Source of the DNA: an uncultured Paracoccaceae bacterium
GTDB taxonomy: Bacteria; Pseudomonadota; Alphaproteobacteria; Rhodobacterales; Rhodobacteraceae
Direction of reading: 5' to 3'
NCBI GenBank assembly: GCA_937864535.1
Contig: CALMJS010000031.1
Location: 87,468-151,467 of the forward strand
DNA: 64,000 bases
Every line of letters starts with the position of its first letter. Positions within the stretch are counted from its first letter, which is position 1. The notes below the pieces were generated by a model. The model searched no databases and was not told the origin of the DNA. It was given only the letters and a program-made list of their open reading frames with translations. Shown here in pieces: positions 57,301 to 64,000 of the stretch. The position numbers and the translations under genes were made by a program.

Positions 57301-57577
57301 CCAGCAGCACAGGCACCCACCAAGACGCCTTGCCCACGACCATCATCAGAGGCGCGGCAATCGACGCACCAATACGGCCCATCCAGTTTTGCACGGGGGC
57401 ATCGGTCGCCAACATCCAGTTCGGATCTTCGGGCGAATAGGACCACAGCATCATCGCCGCCATGATCCCCAGAACAATCAGGCCCAGCCCCAGCAGTTCC
57501 TTGCCGCGTTTTTCAATCGCGGCCTGCATGGTGCTATCCAAGAGCGGATCGCGCTGACGGGTCGAATACAGGGCCAT
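54335..57577 (-). CDS. ftsK: DNA translocase FtsK
   Basis: FtsK pumps the chromosome termini to the proper daughter cell and anchors the divisome. The 1080-residue protein has an N-terminal domain of about four to five transmembrane helices (residues 28-215), a long Pro/Ala/Arg-rich linker (about 230-590) and the C-terminal RecA-like motor with Walker [10 protein letters not shown] near residue 730 and Walker [16 protein letters not shown]. The DNA-binding gamma domain ends the protein ([20 protein letters not shown]). An aminotransferase gene lies 13 bases upstream. Confidence 0.97.
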   Translation of the reverse strand: MALYSTRQRDPLLDSTMQAAIEKRGKELLGLGLIVLGIMAAMMLWSYSPEDPNWMLATDAPVQNWMGRIGASIAAPLMMVVGKASWWVPVLLVVWGLRLTAHMGAERAIGRLIYFPIPVVIATVYAATIPPGAEWTHSFGLGGMFGYTALGAILTLIPVGEIIAVKLVTFGAGVMMALVGLFVMGFTRPELRTGWRFFLYGLIVVYSLILRLLGRGAEASVRVAQSGYANVQARRETSRAERDIMRQEADAELWIPDPDPAAMPSRTASIVRTAVARKTPTVAEPAQHHLRAEPRVQAAPPEAMRSEPFMPRVTQRPMAAAPLVAQSPAHPVAPAAPQRITAASPAPSQGGLFSGLMPRMLRKSPDLEPELVDQEPPMSADAGAPDEDRIRARISDVIRSRNAPPPPPPVSPITKTADGLRIEPSFVAARRPRPLMVEPPVMRSDMARHDHVELSDAPEATDFYAPVEEYEDRVFERPVQNSRYLANDSDDEPIVEMGIEAAPMGGLPELESWNAADMALDDEDNIFVEKVPPVRLPSVAPQAQRRVVQPTVKRPVQPSKKAQTDAQPSLRFEEPAPDYDLPPLNLLRDPADVERHHMSNEALEENARMLESVLDDYGIKGEIVSVRPGPVVTMYELEPAPGLKASRVIGLADDIARSMSALSARVSTVPGRSVIGIELPNDKRETVVLREILSCRDFGDSNMRLPLALGKDIGGEPIVANLAKMPHLLIAGTTGSGKSVAINTMILSLLYRLRPDECRLIMIDPKMLELSVYDGIPHLLSPVVTDPKKAVVALKWVVGEMEERYRKMSKMGVRNIEGYNGRVRDALSRGEMFERTVQTGFDEETGDPIFETEELTPVTMPYIVVIVDEMADLMMVAGKEIEACIQRLAQMARASGIHLIMATQRPSVDVITGTIKANFPTRISFQVTSKIDSRTILGEQGAEQLLGMGDMLYMAGGGRITRVHGPFVSDEEVEEIVSYLKAYGPPEYMSGVVDGPDDEAGADIDAKLGLGGNSDGEDALYDQAVAIVIKDRKCSTSYIQRKLAIGYNKAARLVEQMEDEGVVSAANHVGKRDILVPEQH

Positions 57578-57590
57578 ACTGTCCTACCTC

Positions 57591-58769
57591 TCAGTCATAG
57601 AGGCAGTCGCGGATCATCGTCAGACCGCGCTGCATCTTTTGGGTCGGGGCCACCATGGCGACCCTGATGTACCCCTTGCCGGGGTTTTCGTTATTCACGT
57701 CGCGGCTCAGATACCCGCCGGGCAACACCCTGACACCGGTTTCCTGCCAAAGCTTTAGCGTCGCCGCCTCGCCGTCCTGCACCGGCAGCCACAAGAAAAA
57801 TCCACCTTCGGGCGTTTGGTAGCCCGGCACCGATCCAAGGATCTGCTCTGCAAGTTTGAATTTTTCGTTATAGAGGGCGCGATTTTCAATCACATGCGCC
57901 TCATCCGCCCAAACACGGGCCGACACCGCCTGAAGCGGCATCGGAATGGGCGCGCCGGCATAGGCCCGCAATTGACGAATACGGGCAATCGACTGAGCGC
58001 CGCCAGCGACAAACCCGGACCGCAGCCCCGGCAGGTTCGACCGTTTGGACAGCGAATGGAAAATCGTGATCCGTTCGGGATCGGCGCCCATTTCTGCGGC
58101 AACCTCCAGCGCGCCAACTGGCGGCTGGTCGCGATAGATCTCGGAATAGCATTCGTCGGCAAAGATGCGGAAATCATGCTTTTCCGCGAGCGCGATCAGG
58201 TCGCGCCAATAGTCGCGACTGGCCACAGCACCCTGCGGATTGGCGGGCGAACAGATATAGGCGATCGCGGTCCGATCCAGCACCTCGGCGGGCAGGCCGG
58301 TGTAGTCAGGCAGGAAACCGTTTTGCGCCGTCGCGGGCACGAAAACCGGCTCTGCGCCAACGGAAATCGCAGCAATCATATAGACTTGGTAAAACGGGTT
58401 GGGCGTCAGAATAACTGGACGCTTGCCATTCTTGGTCTCGGGGCACAGCGCCATCGCGGCATTATACAGCCCCTCCCGCGTCCCGTTGAGCGCCATAATC
58501 CGATCAGGGGTGACCGGCACACCGAACCGTGCCGCGATCCAACCCGAAATAGCGTTCAACAGATCGGACGATCCGTCATTGGCAGGATATTTCCCGAAAC
58601 CGGCCAGATTCTCGGCCAAAACCTGACCAACCCATTCCGGAAATGCGTGCTGCGGCTCGCCAATCGTCAGGGCAAGCGCCTCTCCTCCGGGCGCGTGAAC
58701 GTCCAGAAGCTTGCGCAAACGCGGGAATGCGTAATCAGCCAGGTTCGAAAACCGCCCGGGGAAATCCAT
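57591..58769 (-). CDS. Class I/II PLP-dependent aminotransferase
   Basis: The 392-residue enzyme has the fold type I landmarks: KYPANDGSSDLLNAISGW, NPFYQVYMIAAISVGAEPVF with a binding Tyr, ICSPANPQGAV, DECYSEIY and the PLP lysine in HSLSKRSNLPGLRSGF. The annotation used for close relatives varies; succinyldiaminopimelate aminotransferase (DapC-like) is one possibility, and aspartate or aromatic amino acid transaminase is another. The ATG at 58769 fits the conserved MDFPGRF opening; an earlier one is less likely. ftsK is downstream by 13 bases. Confidence 0.88.
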   Translation of the reverse strand: MDFPGRFSNLADYAFPRLRKLLDVHAPGGEALALTIGEPQHAFPEWVGQVLAENLAGFGKYPANDGSSDLLNAISGWIAARFGVPVTPDRIMALNGTREGLYNAAMALCPETKNGKRPVILTPNPFYQVYMIAAISVGAEPVFVPATAQNGFLPDYTGLPAEVLDRTAIAYICSPANPQGAVASRDYWRDLIALAEKHDFRIFADECYSEIYRDQPPVGALEVAAEMGADPERITIFHSLSKRSNLPGLRSGFVAGGAQSIARIRQLRAYAGAPIPMPLQAVSARVWADEAHVIENRALYNEKFKLAEQILGSVPGYQTPEGGFFLWLPVQDGEAATLKLWQETGVRVLPGGYLSRDVNNENPGKGYIRVAMVAPTQKMQRGLTMIRDCLYD

Positions 58770-58887
58770 ATACTGCCTCAAGGTTGCGGGATCGTTTTTG
58801 CCCCGCTTTGCCCCGATTTAGCCAAATTTCGATCCGGGTGTCCAGAAAAACGAACCCGCTCAGGGCGCTAATCCGGTTAGGTGTGTC

Positions 58888-60216
58888 CTATTGGACGAGC
58901 ACCTTTTCCACAGCTGCCCCCAAACGCAGCAGATGGCCGTCCTGTCCCGGCCCCATATTTACGGACAAACCACAGGATGGCACGCCCGTCGGCAGGGTCA
59001 GCGAACATCCGCCCATCAAATTGCCAACCCGGGTATTTCGCAGCGCCAAGAGGTTTTCAGCCACGAAATAGTCGCCATCTGTTTCAAGCCGCGCCGCGTT
59101 CGGCGGCAGGATCGGCGTCGTCGGCAACACCACGGCGTCGAACCCGGCCGTCGCCTGTGCCCAGTCGCGGCGAATGCTCTCCAGCTCGGCCCAGCCCGCG
59201 ATGTAATCGGCTGCCAGAACCTGACCGCCGGGGCGTATGCGGGTCAGAATCTGGTGATACATCTTGCTCGGATCCGCCTCGATGATATCGCGCCAATAGG
59301 CATAGGCGTCCGCGGTATAGAGCCCCCCGGCCAGCTGAAACGCCCGCCGCATGGGTTCAAACCCGATCTCGACAATCTCTGCGCCCGCCTCGCGCAGTTT
59401 CTGGGCCGCCTCCCCAAAGGCCGAAGCCGGACCGTCGCGCAGATCTTCGCCCGCAATCGTTGTCAGCACGGCAAACCGTCGCCCGCACACAGAGGCACCC
59501 TGCAAATCCACCTTGGGGCCACCCAGTGCCGCCAGCATCAGCACCGCGTCCTCGACCGTGCGACAGAGCGGCCCAACGGTGTCAAAGGTCTTGCACAGCG
59601 GAACCACGCCGGTCAGCGGCAACAGACCATGGGTGGTCTTGAGCCCCACCAGATCGTTCCACGCCGCCGGAACGCGCACCGACCCTCCGGTATCCGACCC
59701 GACAGCCGCCGCCGCCAATCCGAATGCCACCGAGGTCGCCGCCCCGCTCGACGATCCGCCAGCGACCGCATCATGATCGTTCACACAGGGCGGCGTGGCC
59801 GTATTGGGGTTCAGGCCGAGGCCGGAAAACGCGATCTCGGTCATATGCGTCTTGCCCAGACAGACCAGACCCATCCCCGTGGCATGCGCCAGCACCGCCG
59901 CATCCTGCGAGGGCACGCGCCCCTGAAAGTAGGGCGTACCGGCCTCGGTGGCGACGCCAGCGCTGTCAAACAGGTCCTTCCAGCTGATCGGCACCCCGTC
60001 CAAGGGCGACAACCGCAACCCGGCCTTGGCCCGGCGGGACGCGGCAGCGGCCTCTGCCATGGCACGATCATGCGTGACGCGGGCGTAAATACGGTCGCGA
60101 AACGGATGTGCCTCGATGGCATCCAGATAGCAGCGCACCAGATCAATCGGGTCGATCTCTTGTGTGCCGATCCGCCGTCCCAGTTCAGCCGCCGATAACC
60201 CGAGCCATTCCTTCAT
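58888..60216 (-). CDS. Amidase signature family protein
   Basis: The 442-residue protein is an amidase-signature enzyme with the Ser-cis-Ser-Lys triad: Lys80 (PISWKDLFD), the cis-serine in GGSSSGAATS (154-163) and the nucleophile Ser179 in DTGGSVRVPA. Relatives hydrolyse amides, including allophanate and glutamyl-tRNA amidotransferase subunit A; no GatB/C genes are near, so it is likely a stand-alone amidase of unknown substrate. The start ATG at 60216 has GGAGGCGGGA upstream. It is divergent from the UbiH-like gene. Confidence 0.9.
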   Translation of the reverse strand: MKEWLGLSAAELGRRIGTQEIDPIDLVRCYLDAIEAHPFRDRIYARVTHDRAMAEAAAASRRAKAGLRLSPLDGVPISWKDLFDSAGVATEAGTPYFQGRVPSQDAAVLAHATGMGLVCLGKTHMTEIAFSGLGLNPNTATPPCVNDHDAVAGGSSSGAATSVAFGLAAAAVGSDTGGSVRVPAAWNDLVGLKTTHGLLPLTGVVPLCKTFDTVGPLCRTVEDAVLMLAALGGPKVDLQGASVCGRRFAVLTTIAGEDLRDGPASAFGEAAQKLREAGAEIVEIGFEPMRRAFQLAGGLYTADAYAYWRDIIEADPSKMYHQILTRIRPGGQVLAADYIAGWAELESIRRDWAQATAGFDAVVLPTTPILPPNAARLETDGDYFVAENLLALRNTRVGNLMGGCSLTLPTGVPSCGLSVNMGPGQDGHLLRLGAAVEKVLVQ

Positions 60217-60262
60217 TCCCGCCTCCTTGCGATTTGTCGCAACGCTAACGAGGCCGAGACCG

Positions 60263-61516
60263 ATGGACAATCCCGTCCAAGCCGCCATATTCAGCCACAT
60301 GACCCATGACTATGACATCCTGATCGTCGGCGGAGGCCTCAATGGCCCGGCTCTGGCTCTCGCACTGGCCCAGGCGGGCTTTCGCGTCGGCATCGTCGAT
60401 TCTGTCCCGACCGAGACCTATCGCGCACCGGATTTCGACGGTCGCGCCTATGCGCTCGCGCTCACCTCGCAGCGGCTCTTGCGCGGGATCGGACTGTGGC
60501 AGGCTTTGGCCCCCGTCGCCCAGCCGATGCTGGAAATCAAGGTCACCGATGGCATCGCCGGCCAGGGCCCGGCGCCGTGGATGCTCCACTTCGATCACGC
60601 CGAAATCGAAGAGGGGCCAATGGGCTACATGGTCGAGGATCGCCACCTACGCCCCGCCTTCCTCGATGCCATGGCGGCCGACGACCGGATCACCCTCCTG
60701 TCCCCGGAAACAGTCGTATCGCAGACCGCCTCCGACACAGAGGTCACTGTCACCCTTGCCAGCGGCAAAACGATCTCTGCTTCTGTCCTGATCGGCTGCG
60801 ACGGCCGTCGTTCCGGCACGGCCGAACGCGCCGGGATCAAACGCACGGGATGGTCCTACGGGCAGACCGCAATCGTCTGCGCCGTCGCACACGAACGCCC
60901 CCATCACGGCATCGCACACCAGTTCTTTTTGCCGCACGGCCCGCTGGCAATCCTGCCGCTCTCCGGCAACACCAGCTCGATCGTCTGGAGCGAAACAGAC
61001 GCCCGGGCAGCCCAGTGCGCAGCGATGAACGACGACAACTTCCTCGCCGCCCTCCGACCCGCTTTCGGCAGTTTCCTCGGCGACATCCGGCTTCAGGGTA
61101 AACGGTTCACCTACCCCCTCAACCTCACGCTCGCCAACAGCTTCATCGCAAACCGTCTGGCACTGGTCGGCGACGCGGCGCATGGCATGCATCCGATCGC
61201 AGGACAGGGACTAAACGCCGGTCTGCGGGATATTGCTGCGCTCGTGGATGTCCTGCGCGACGCCCGTCAAACCGGTCAGGACATCGGTAGCCGCCAGACG
61301 CTGGAGCGCTATCAACAGTGGCGGCGCTTTGACACCGCGACCCTAGCCGTCGCGACCGATACCTTTAACAAACTGTTCTCGAACGACAATCCGCTCCTCC
61401 GCGCCGTGCGCGACATCGGCATGGGCGTCGTGAACAGCATCCCGGCCGTCCGTCGAACCCTCGTGCGCGAGGCGGCGGGCCTCACCGGTGACCTGCCCAG
61501 CCTCATGCGCGGCTGA
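60263..61516 (+). CDS. UbiH/UbiF/VisC-family FAD-dependent hydroxylase (ubiquinone biosynthesis type)
   Basis: The 417-residue flavoprotein has the opening DILIVGGGLNGPALALALAQ (FAD Rossmann), the DG-type motif GCDGRRSGTAERAGI and the second flavin motif GDAAHGMHPIAGQGLNAGLRD. It should hydroxylate the aromatic ring in ubiquinone synthesis, like UbiH, UbiI, UbiF or UbiL; which position is not clear. The ATG at 60263 has GAGG upstream; an ATG at 60299 gives a 405-residue protein, equally plausible. The dispersed element follows the stop. Confidence 0.88.
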   Translation: MDNPVQAAIFSHMTHDYDILIVGGGLNGPALALALAQAGFRVGIVDSVPTETYRAPDFDGRAYALALTSQRLLRGIGLWQALAPVAQPMLEIKVTDGIAGQGPAPWMLHFDHAEIEEGPMGYMVEDRHLRPAFLDAMAADDRITLLSPETVVSQTASDTEVTVTLASGKTISASVLIGCDGRRSGTAERAGIKRTGWSYGQTAIVCAVAHERPHHGIAHQFFLPHGPLAILPLSGNTSSIVWSETDARAAQCAAMNDDNFLAALRPAFGSFLGDIRLQGKRFTYPLNLTLANSFIANRLALVGDAAHGMHPIAGQGLNAGLRDIAALVDVLRDARQTGQDIGSRQTLERYQQWRRFDTATLAVATDTFNKLFSNDNPLLRAVRDIGMGVVNSIPAVRRTLVREAAGLTGDLPSLMRG

Positions 61517-61517
61517 A

Positions 61518-61579
61518 TTCATCTTTCCAAAAATACCTCGGGGGTGAGGCCCATCGGGCCGAGGGGGCAGCGCCCCCTC
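61518..61579. repeat. Dispersed hairpin element, copy 2
   Basis: In inverted orientation to copy 1 near 49.8 kb: TTCATCTTTCC and ATACCTCGGGGGTG (61518-61546), a small hairpin GGCCC/GGGCC (61548-61560), and a perfect 8-bp hairpin GAGGGGGC/GCCCCCTC with loop AGC (61561-61579). It lies between the convergent UbiH-like and Trm112-like genes. As the second hairpin lacks a T run, terminator use is not certain. Confidence 0.75.
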
Positions 61580-61582
61580 TCT

Positions 61583-61762
61583 TCAACCCAGCTGGCGCGC
61601 TTCGTCGATCAACATGATTGGAATCCCGTTCCGGATCGGAAACGCAACCTTTCCGGCTTCGGAAACCAGTTCCTGCTTGTCGGCGTCATAACTCAGCCGC
61701 GTCTGTGTCAACGGACAGACCAAAGCCTCGAGCATCTTGGGATCAAACGAAATATCGCTCAT
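61583..61762 (-). CDS. Trm112-family protein
   Basis: The 59-residue protein matches the Trm112 family. Landmarks are [20 protein letters not shown], a Leu-rich middle and the characteristic ending [15 protein letters not shown]. Only one cysteine is present, so the zinc site seen in some members is not formed. In eukaryotes Trm112 activates methyltransferases; in bacteria its role is uncertain. The start ATG (61762) overlaps the end of the Lon-domain gene by four bases, and the region is too short for many gene finders. Confidence 0.88.
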   Translation of the reverse strand: MSDISFDPKMLEALVCPLTQTRLSYDADKQELVSEAGKVAFPIRNGIPIMLIDEARQLG

Positions 61763-62391
61763 TGCACACTCTCTTCTCCGCCGCCGCGCAGCGCAAATTC
61801 CATTAAGGTGATCAAGGTCTCACGACGTGTCGGCAGATCCGGCGCCTCGAGCAGGGCCTGACGATCCTCTGCCTCGAAGGGGCAGAGCATTGCCAGTGAA
61901 TTGATCAACAATTCATCCTCGGCTTCGCGCAGACCATCCCAATCCGTCGAAAGGCCAGAGGCTGCCAAAAAACGCCGCAGCAGGTCTATCACCTGCCCGC
62001 GCTGCATCCCTTGATCGGTTTCTGCCGGACCTTGGTCCTTTTTGAATCCGTCCCATGACACCTGATAGCGACGATAGGGCGTAAACCCGACGATCTCTTC
62101 GCGCAGCCGATACCGCGATATCCCGGACAGGGTAATCATATAGCGGCCATCTTCGGTCTCGCTAAACCCGGTCAAACGGCCAGCGCAGCCGATCAGATGC
62201 AGACCCCGCGTCCCGCAGGGCTGAACCATCCCGATCAGGCGGTCCGGCGTCTTGAGCACATCGTCCACCATCGCCAGATAGCGGGGTTCGAAAATGTGCA
62301 GCGGCAACCTCGCCCGGGGCAGCAACAGGGCTCCGGGCAAGGGAAAGACAGGGATGGCGTCCGGCAAATCAAAGGTGCGCATAGACGGCAT
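61759..62391 (-). CDS. Lon N-terminal substrate-binding domain protein
   Basis: The 210-residue protein is a stand-alone Lon (LAN/PUA-like) N-terminal domain. Landmarks are [53 protein letters not shown] and LSGISRYRL. There is no ATPase or protease domain, so it may bind substrates for another protease or act alone; the function is not established. It overlaps the Trm112-like gene and lies 17 bases downstream of the CnoX-type gene. Confidence 0.9.
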   Translation of the reverse strand: MPSMRTFDLPDAIPVFPLPGALLLPRARLPLHIFEPRYLAMVDDVLKTPDRLIGMVQPCGTRGLHLIGCAGRLTGFSETEDGRYMITLSGISRYRLREEIVGFTPYRRYQVSWDGFKKDQGPAETDQGMQRGQVIDLLRRFLAASGLSTDWDGLREAEDELLINSLAMLCPFEAEDRQALLEAPDLPTRRETLITLMEFALRGGGEESVQ

Positions 62392-62408
62392 CTAGATCAC
62401 CGGCGCGA

Positions 62409-63311
62409 TCAGGCAAACAAAAGGCTGGACAGTTTGCGACGTCCCGCCAGCGCGATGGGATCGTTCGGCTTGAGCGCGTCGAAAATCTGGAACAACTGCG
62501 CCTTGGCGGCCCCTTCATTCCAGTCGCGGTCCTTGCGCATGATCAGCATCAGTTCGTCCACCGCGGCCTGCGTGTCGCCGCGGGCCATCAGCGCGGTAGC
62601 CAGATCCAGCCGCACCGCATGATTGTCGGGCTCGGCGTCCACTCTGGCCTTCAACTCTGCGACCGGGCCGGCATTCTGGGCCTGACGCGCCAAGGCCAAC
62701 TGCGCGTGGACAGCGTCCAGATCGGGTGTCCGCGCGATTTTCGCGGGGGCCCCGTTCAGGATAGCCTCGGCCTGATCCAGATCGCCCAGCGCAATCTGGC
62801 ACTGCACCAGACCGGCAAAGGCTTTGGGATTTTCCTCGTCTTCGCTGAGGATCGCTGCAAACACCTCGGCGGCGCCTTCGGCATCGCCCTCGGCCAGCAT
62901 GGTCTGCGCCTCTTCGACAGCGGCATCCAGCCCTTCGCCACCAGCCAACTGTTTCAGTTTATTGACGAACTCTTCGATCTGGCTGGGCGGAACCGCGCCT
63001 TGGAACCCGTCTACAGGCTGTCCCTGCCAGAATGCATAGACCGTCGGGATCGACTGGACACGCAACTGGCCTGCATAGGCCTGATGCCGGTCTACGTCGA
63101 TTTTCACCATTTTGACGGCACCGCCCGCCTTTTGCACAGCAGCCTCGAGAGCCGGTCCCAAGGTCTTGCACGGGCCACACCAAGGTGCCCAAAAATCAAC
63201 GATGACCGGCACTGTCTTCGAGGCTTCGACCACGTCCTGGATGAACGTGGCGTCCGAGCCTTCGATCACCAGATCACCCTTTGGGGCCTGTTTCGCACCA
63301 AGTTCAAGCAT
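62409..63311 (-). CDS. CnoX/YbbN-type thioredoxin-TPR co-chaperone
   Basis: The 300-residue protein joins a thioredoxin domain (residues 10-115) with the active site WCGPC (Cys45, Cys48) to a C-terminal tetratricopeptide-like region (about 125-300, with AEVFAAILSEDEENPKAFAGL and later helices). In E. coli the equivalent CnoX lacks the first cysteine and is redox-inactive, while the Caulobacter form has two cysteines, as I recall, so this version is probably active. It protects proteins under hypochlorite or heat stress and hands them to GroEL. The Lon-domain gene follows. Confidence 0.9.
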   Translation of the reverse strand: MLELGAKQAPKGDLVIEGSDATFIQDVVEASKTVPVIVDFWAPWCGPCKTLGPALEAAVQKAGGAVKMVKIDVDRHQAYAGQLRVQSIPTVYAFWQGQPVDGFQGAVPPSQIEEFVNKLKQLAGGEGLDAAVEEAQTMLAEGDAEGAAEVFAAILSEDEENPKAFAGLVQCQIALGDLDQAEAILNGAPAKIARTPDLDAVHAQLALARQAQNAGPVAELKARVDAEPDNHAVRLDLATALMARGDTQAAVDELMLIMRKDRDWNEGAAKAQLFQIFDALKPNDPIALAGRRKLSSLLFA

Positions 63312-63437
63312 ACCAACCTCCGAGAACTGCGTTTGCCCCTATATGAGCCGCCAAACCGCATCCTACAAGGGACAGCCCATTGCGCGATGGCGTCGCATGG
63401 CCCTATCGTCAGACAAAATCCTATCAAAGGCCCAGCC

Positions 63438-64000
63438 ATGCCAACAATCCTGACATTCGGTGACAGCAACACACACGGAACCCCGCCCATTGTGACACCG
63501 GGTGTCTATGCGCGGTTTCCGGCAGGGACGCGTTGGCCCACAGTGATGGCCGCAGAACTGGGTCCGAAATGGACGCTGGTCGAAGAGAGCCTGCCGGGGC
63601 GCACCGCGCAGTTCCCCGACCCGATCATGGGTCCCCATATGGAGGGCACCAGCGCCCTGCGAATCGCGCTAGAGAGCCACGGACCGATAGACGTGCTGAC
63701 GATTATGCTGGGCACCAACGACACGAAAAATATGTTCGGCGCGACGCCCGAAAAAATCGCCGGGGGGATGGATGCCCTTTTGCGTATTGCCCGCTCGGAA
63801 CCGATGCAAACCCGGCACGGCGGGTTCAAAATCCTGCTGATTTGCCCGCCGCCGGTCAAAGTCCAAGGTCCGATCAGCGACCAGTTTCTATTCGCCGACA
63901 CCAAGGGCAAGGCCTTGCCACCGCTCTATAAAACCATCGCCGCCCATCATGGCGTCGGCTACATGGATGCGGGCAAAGTGATCGAAACCAGCGCAATAGA
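63438..64000 (+). CDS. SGNH/GDSL-family hydrolase (3' end cut)
   Basis: At least 187 codons are present before the window ends. The catalytic block I GDSNTHG opens the protein at residues 8-14, with the serine expected at Ser10; block II Gly and block III LGTNDTK follow. The catalytic His/Asp block lies beyond the edge or at its last residues. Relatives are arylesterases and acyl hydrolases with periplasmic or cytoplasmic placement. No signal peptide is seen. The start is the ATG at 63438. Confidence 0.9.
   Translation, partial: MPTILTFGDSNTHGTPPIVTPGVYARFPAGTRWPTVMAAELGPKWTLVEESLPGRTAQFPDPIMGPHMEGTSALRIALESHGPIDVLTIMLGTNDTKNMFGATPEKIAGGMDALLRIARSEPMQTRHGGFKILLICPPPVKVQGPISDQFLFADTKGKALPPLYKTIAAHHGVGYMDAGKVIETSAI

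Noticed and set aside
55397-57667. Open frame of about 756 codons antisense to ftsK
   Set aside because: It lies wholly over a strongly supported gene and is a codon-bias shadow of G+C-rich DNA; the composition (His, Arg, Gln, Asp rich) is typical of such frames.

Overview
The window looks like chromosomal DNA of an alphaproteobacterium of the family Rhodobacteraceae, probably the marine Roseobacter side. The grounds are dense G+C-rich coding with very short gaps, many ATGA or TGATG start/stop overlaps, an ECF sigma factor with a ChrR-type zinc anti-sigma factor, a dapB/rbfA/truB/rpsO/pnp neighbourhood, and a short dispersed element (motif GGAAAGATGAA plus a GC hairpin) that I know from this family. 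I cannot name the genus. I see no tRNA, rRNA, CRISPR array, insertion sequence or prophage. About 70 protein genes are supported; those at the two ends (DeoR-type regulator, SGNH hydrolase) are cut by the window.

Layout. 0-5.2 kb: a DeoR-type regulator fragment, an mlaA-mlaC lipid transport pair with a small secreted protein, then the ABC and membrane-fusion subunits of a type I secretion system. 5.2-8.8 kb: a tight run RidA, glycerophosphodiesterase, FemAB-like acyltransferase, pterin dehydratase, MscS channel. 8.8-17.7 kb: peroxiredoxin facing a ferredoxin reductase-like flavoprotein, rsmD, a HAD phosphatase, map, sfsA, a CinA-like domain, GNAT, OmpA-like protein, cation diffusion facilitator, LysR regulator. 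17.9-25.1 kb: fadH, then an SDR/DUF3833/DUF1365/flavoprotein operon divergent from rpoE-chrR; the spacer holds two opposed candidate ECF promoters with the same spacing. This resembles the singlet-oxygen response locus of Rhodobacter sphaeroides.

25.1-36.6 kb: rmuC, mutL, two M16 peptidases, a DUF3035 lipoprotein, lspA, purH, a heparinase-like protein and rsmB, all on the minus strand. 36.7-44.5 kb: a small DUF1674/SdhAF4-type gene, dapB, rbfA, a DUF2233 protein, truB, an accessory island (small membrane protein, DUF1643 protein, membrane-anchored RTX protein), rpsO and pnp with strong terminators. 44.5-47.7 kb: an AstE-like peptidase, a RimK-like ligase and a RimB-like retropepsin in one overlapping operon, then a Prx6 peroxiredoxin. 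48-64 kb: an apparently inactivated hydrolase, an RluA-type synthase, free methionine sulfoxide reductase, hspQ, an AEC transporter, a lytic transglycosylase, lolA, a serralysin-like RTX protease placed between lolA and ftsK, an aminotransferase, an amidase, a UbiH-type hydroxylase, and a Trm112/Lon-domain/CnoX operon.

How the genes may connect: the type I transporter at 2-5 kb is a plausible exporter for the RTX proteins at 41 and 53 kb. The ECF locus, two peroxiredoxins, methionine sulfoxide reductase and CnoX-type chaperedoxin give a strong oxidative-stress theme. MlaA/MlaC, LolA, LspA, the DUF3035 lipoprotein and M16 peptidases serve the envelope. The observations most worth following are the glutamate ligase/retropepsin/AstE cluster, the mirrored ECF promoter pair, the hydrolase with a glycine in place of its serine nucleophile, the RTX protein with an N-terminal membrane anchor beside a small look-alike, and the dispersed hairpin element.
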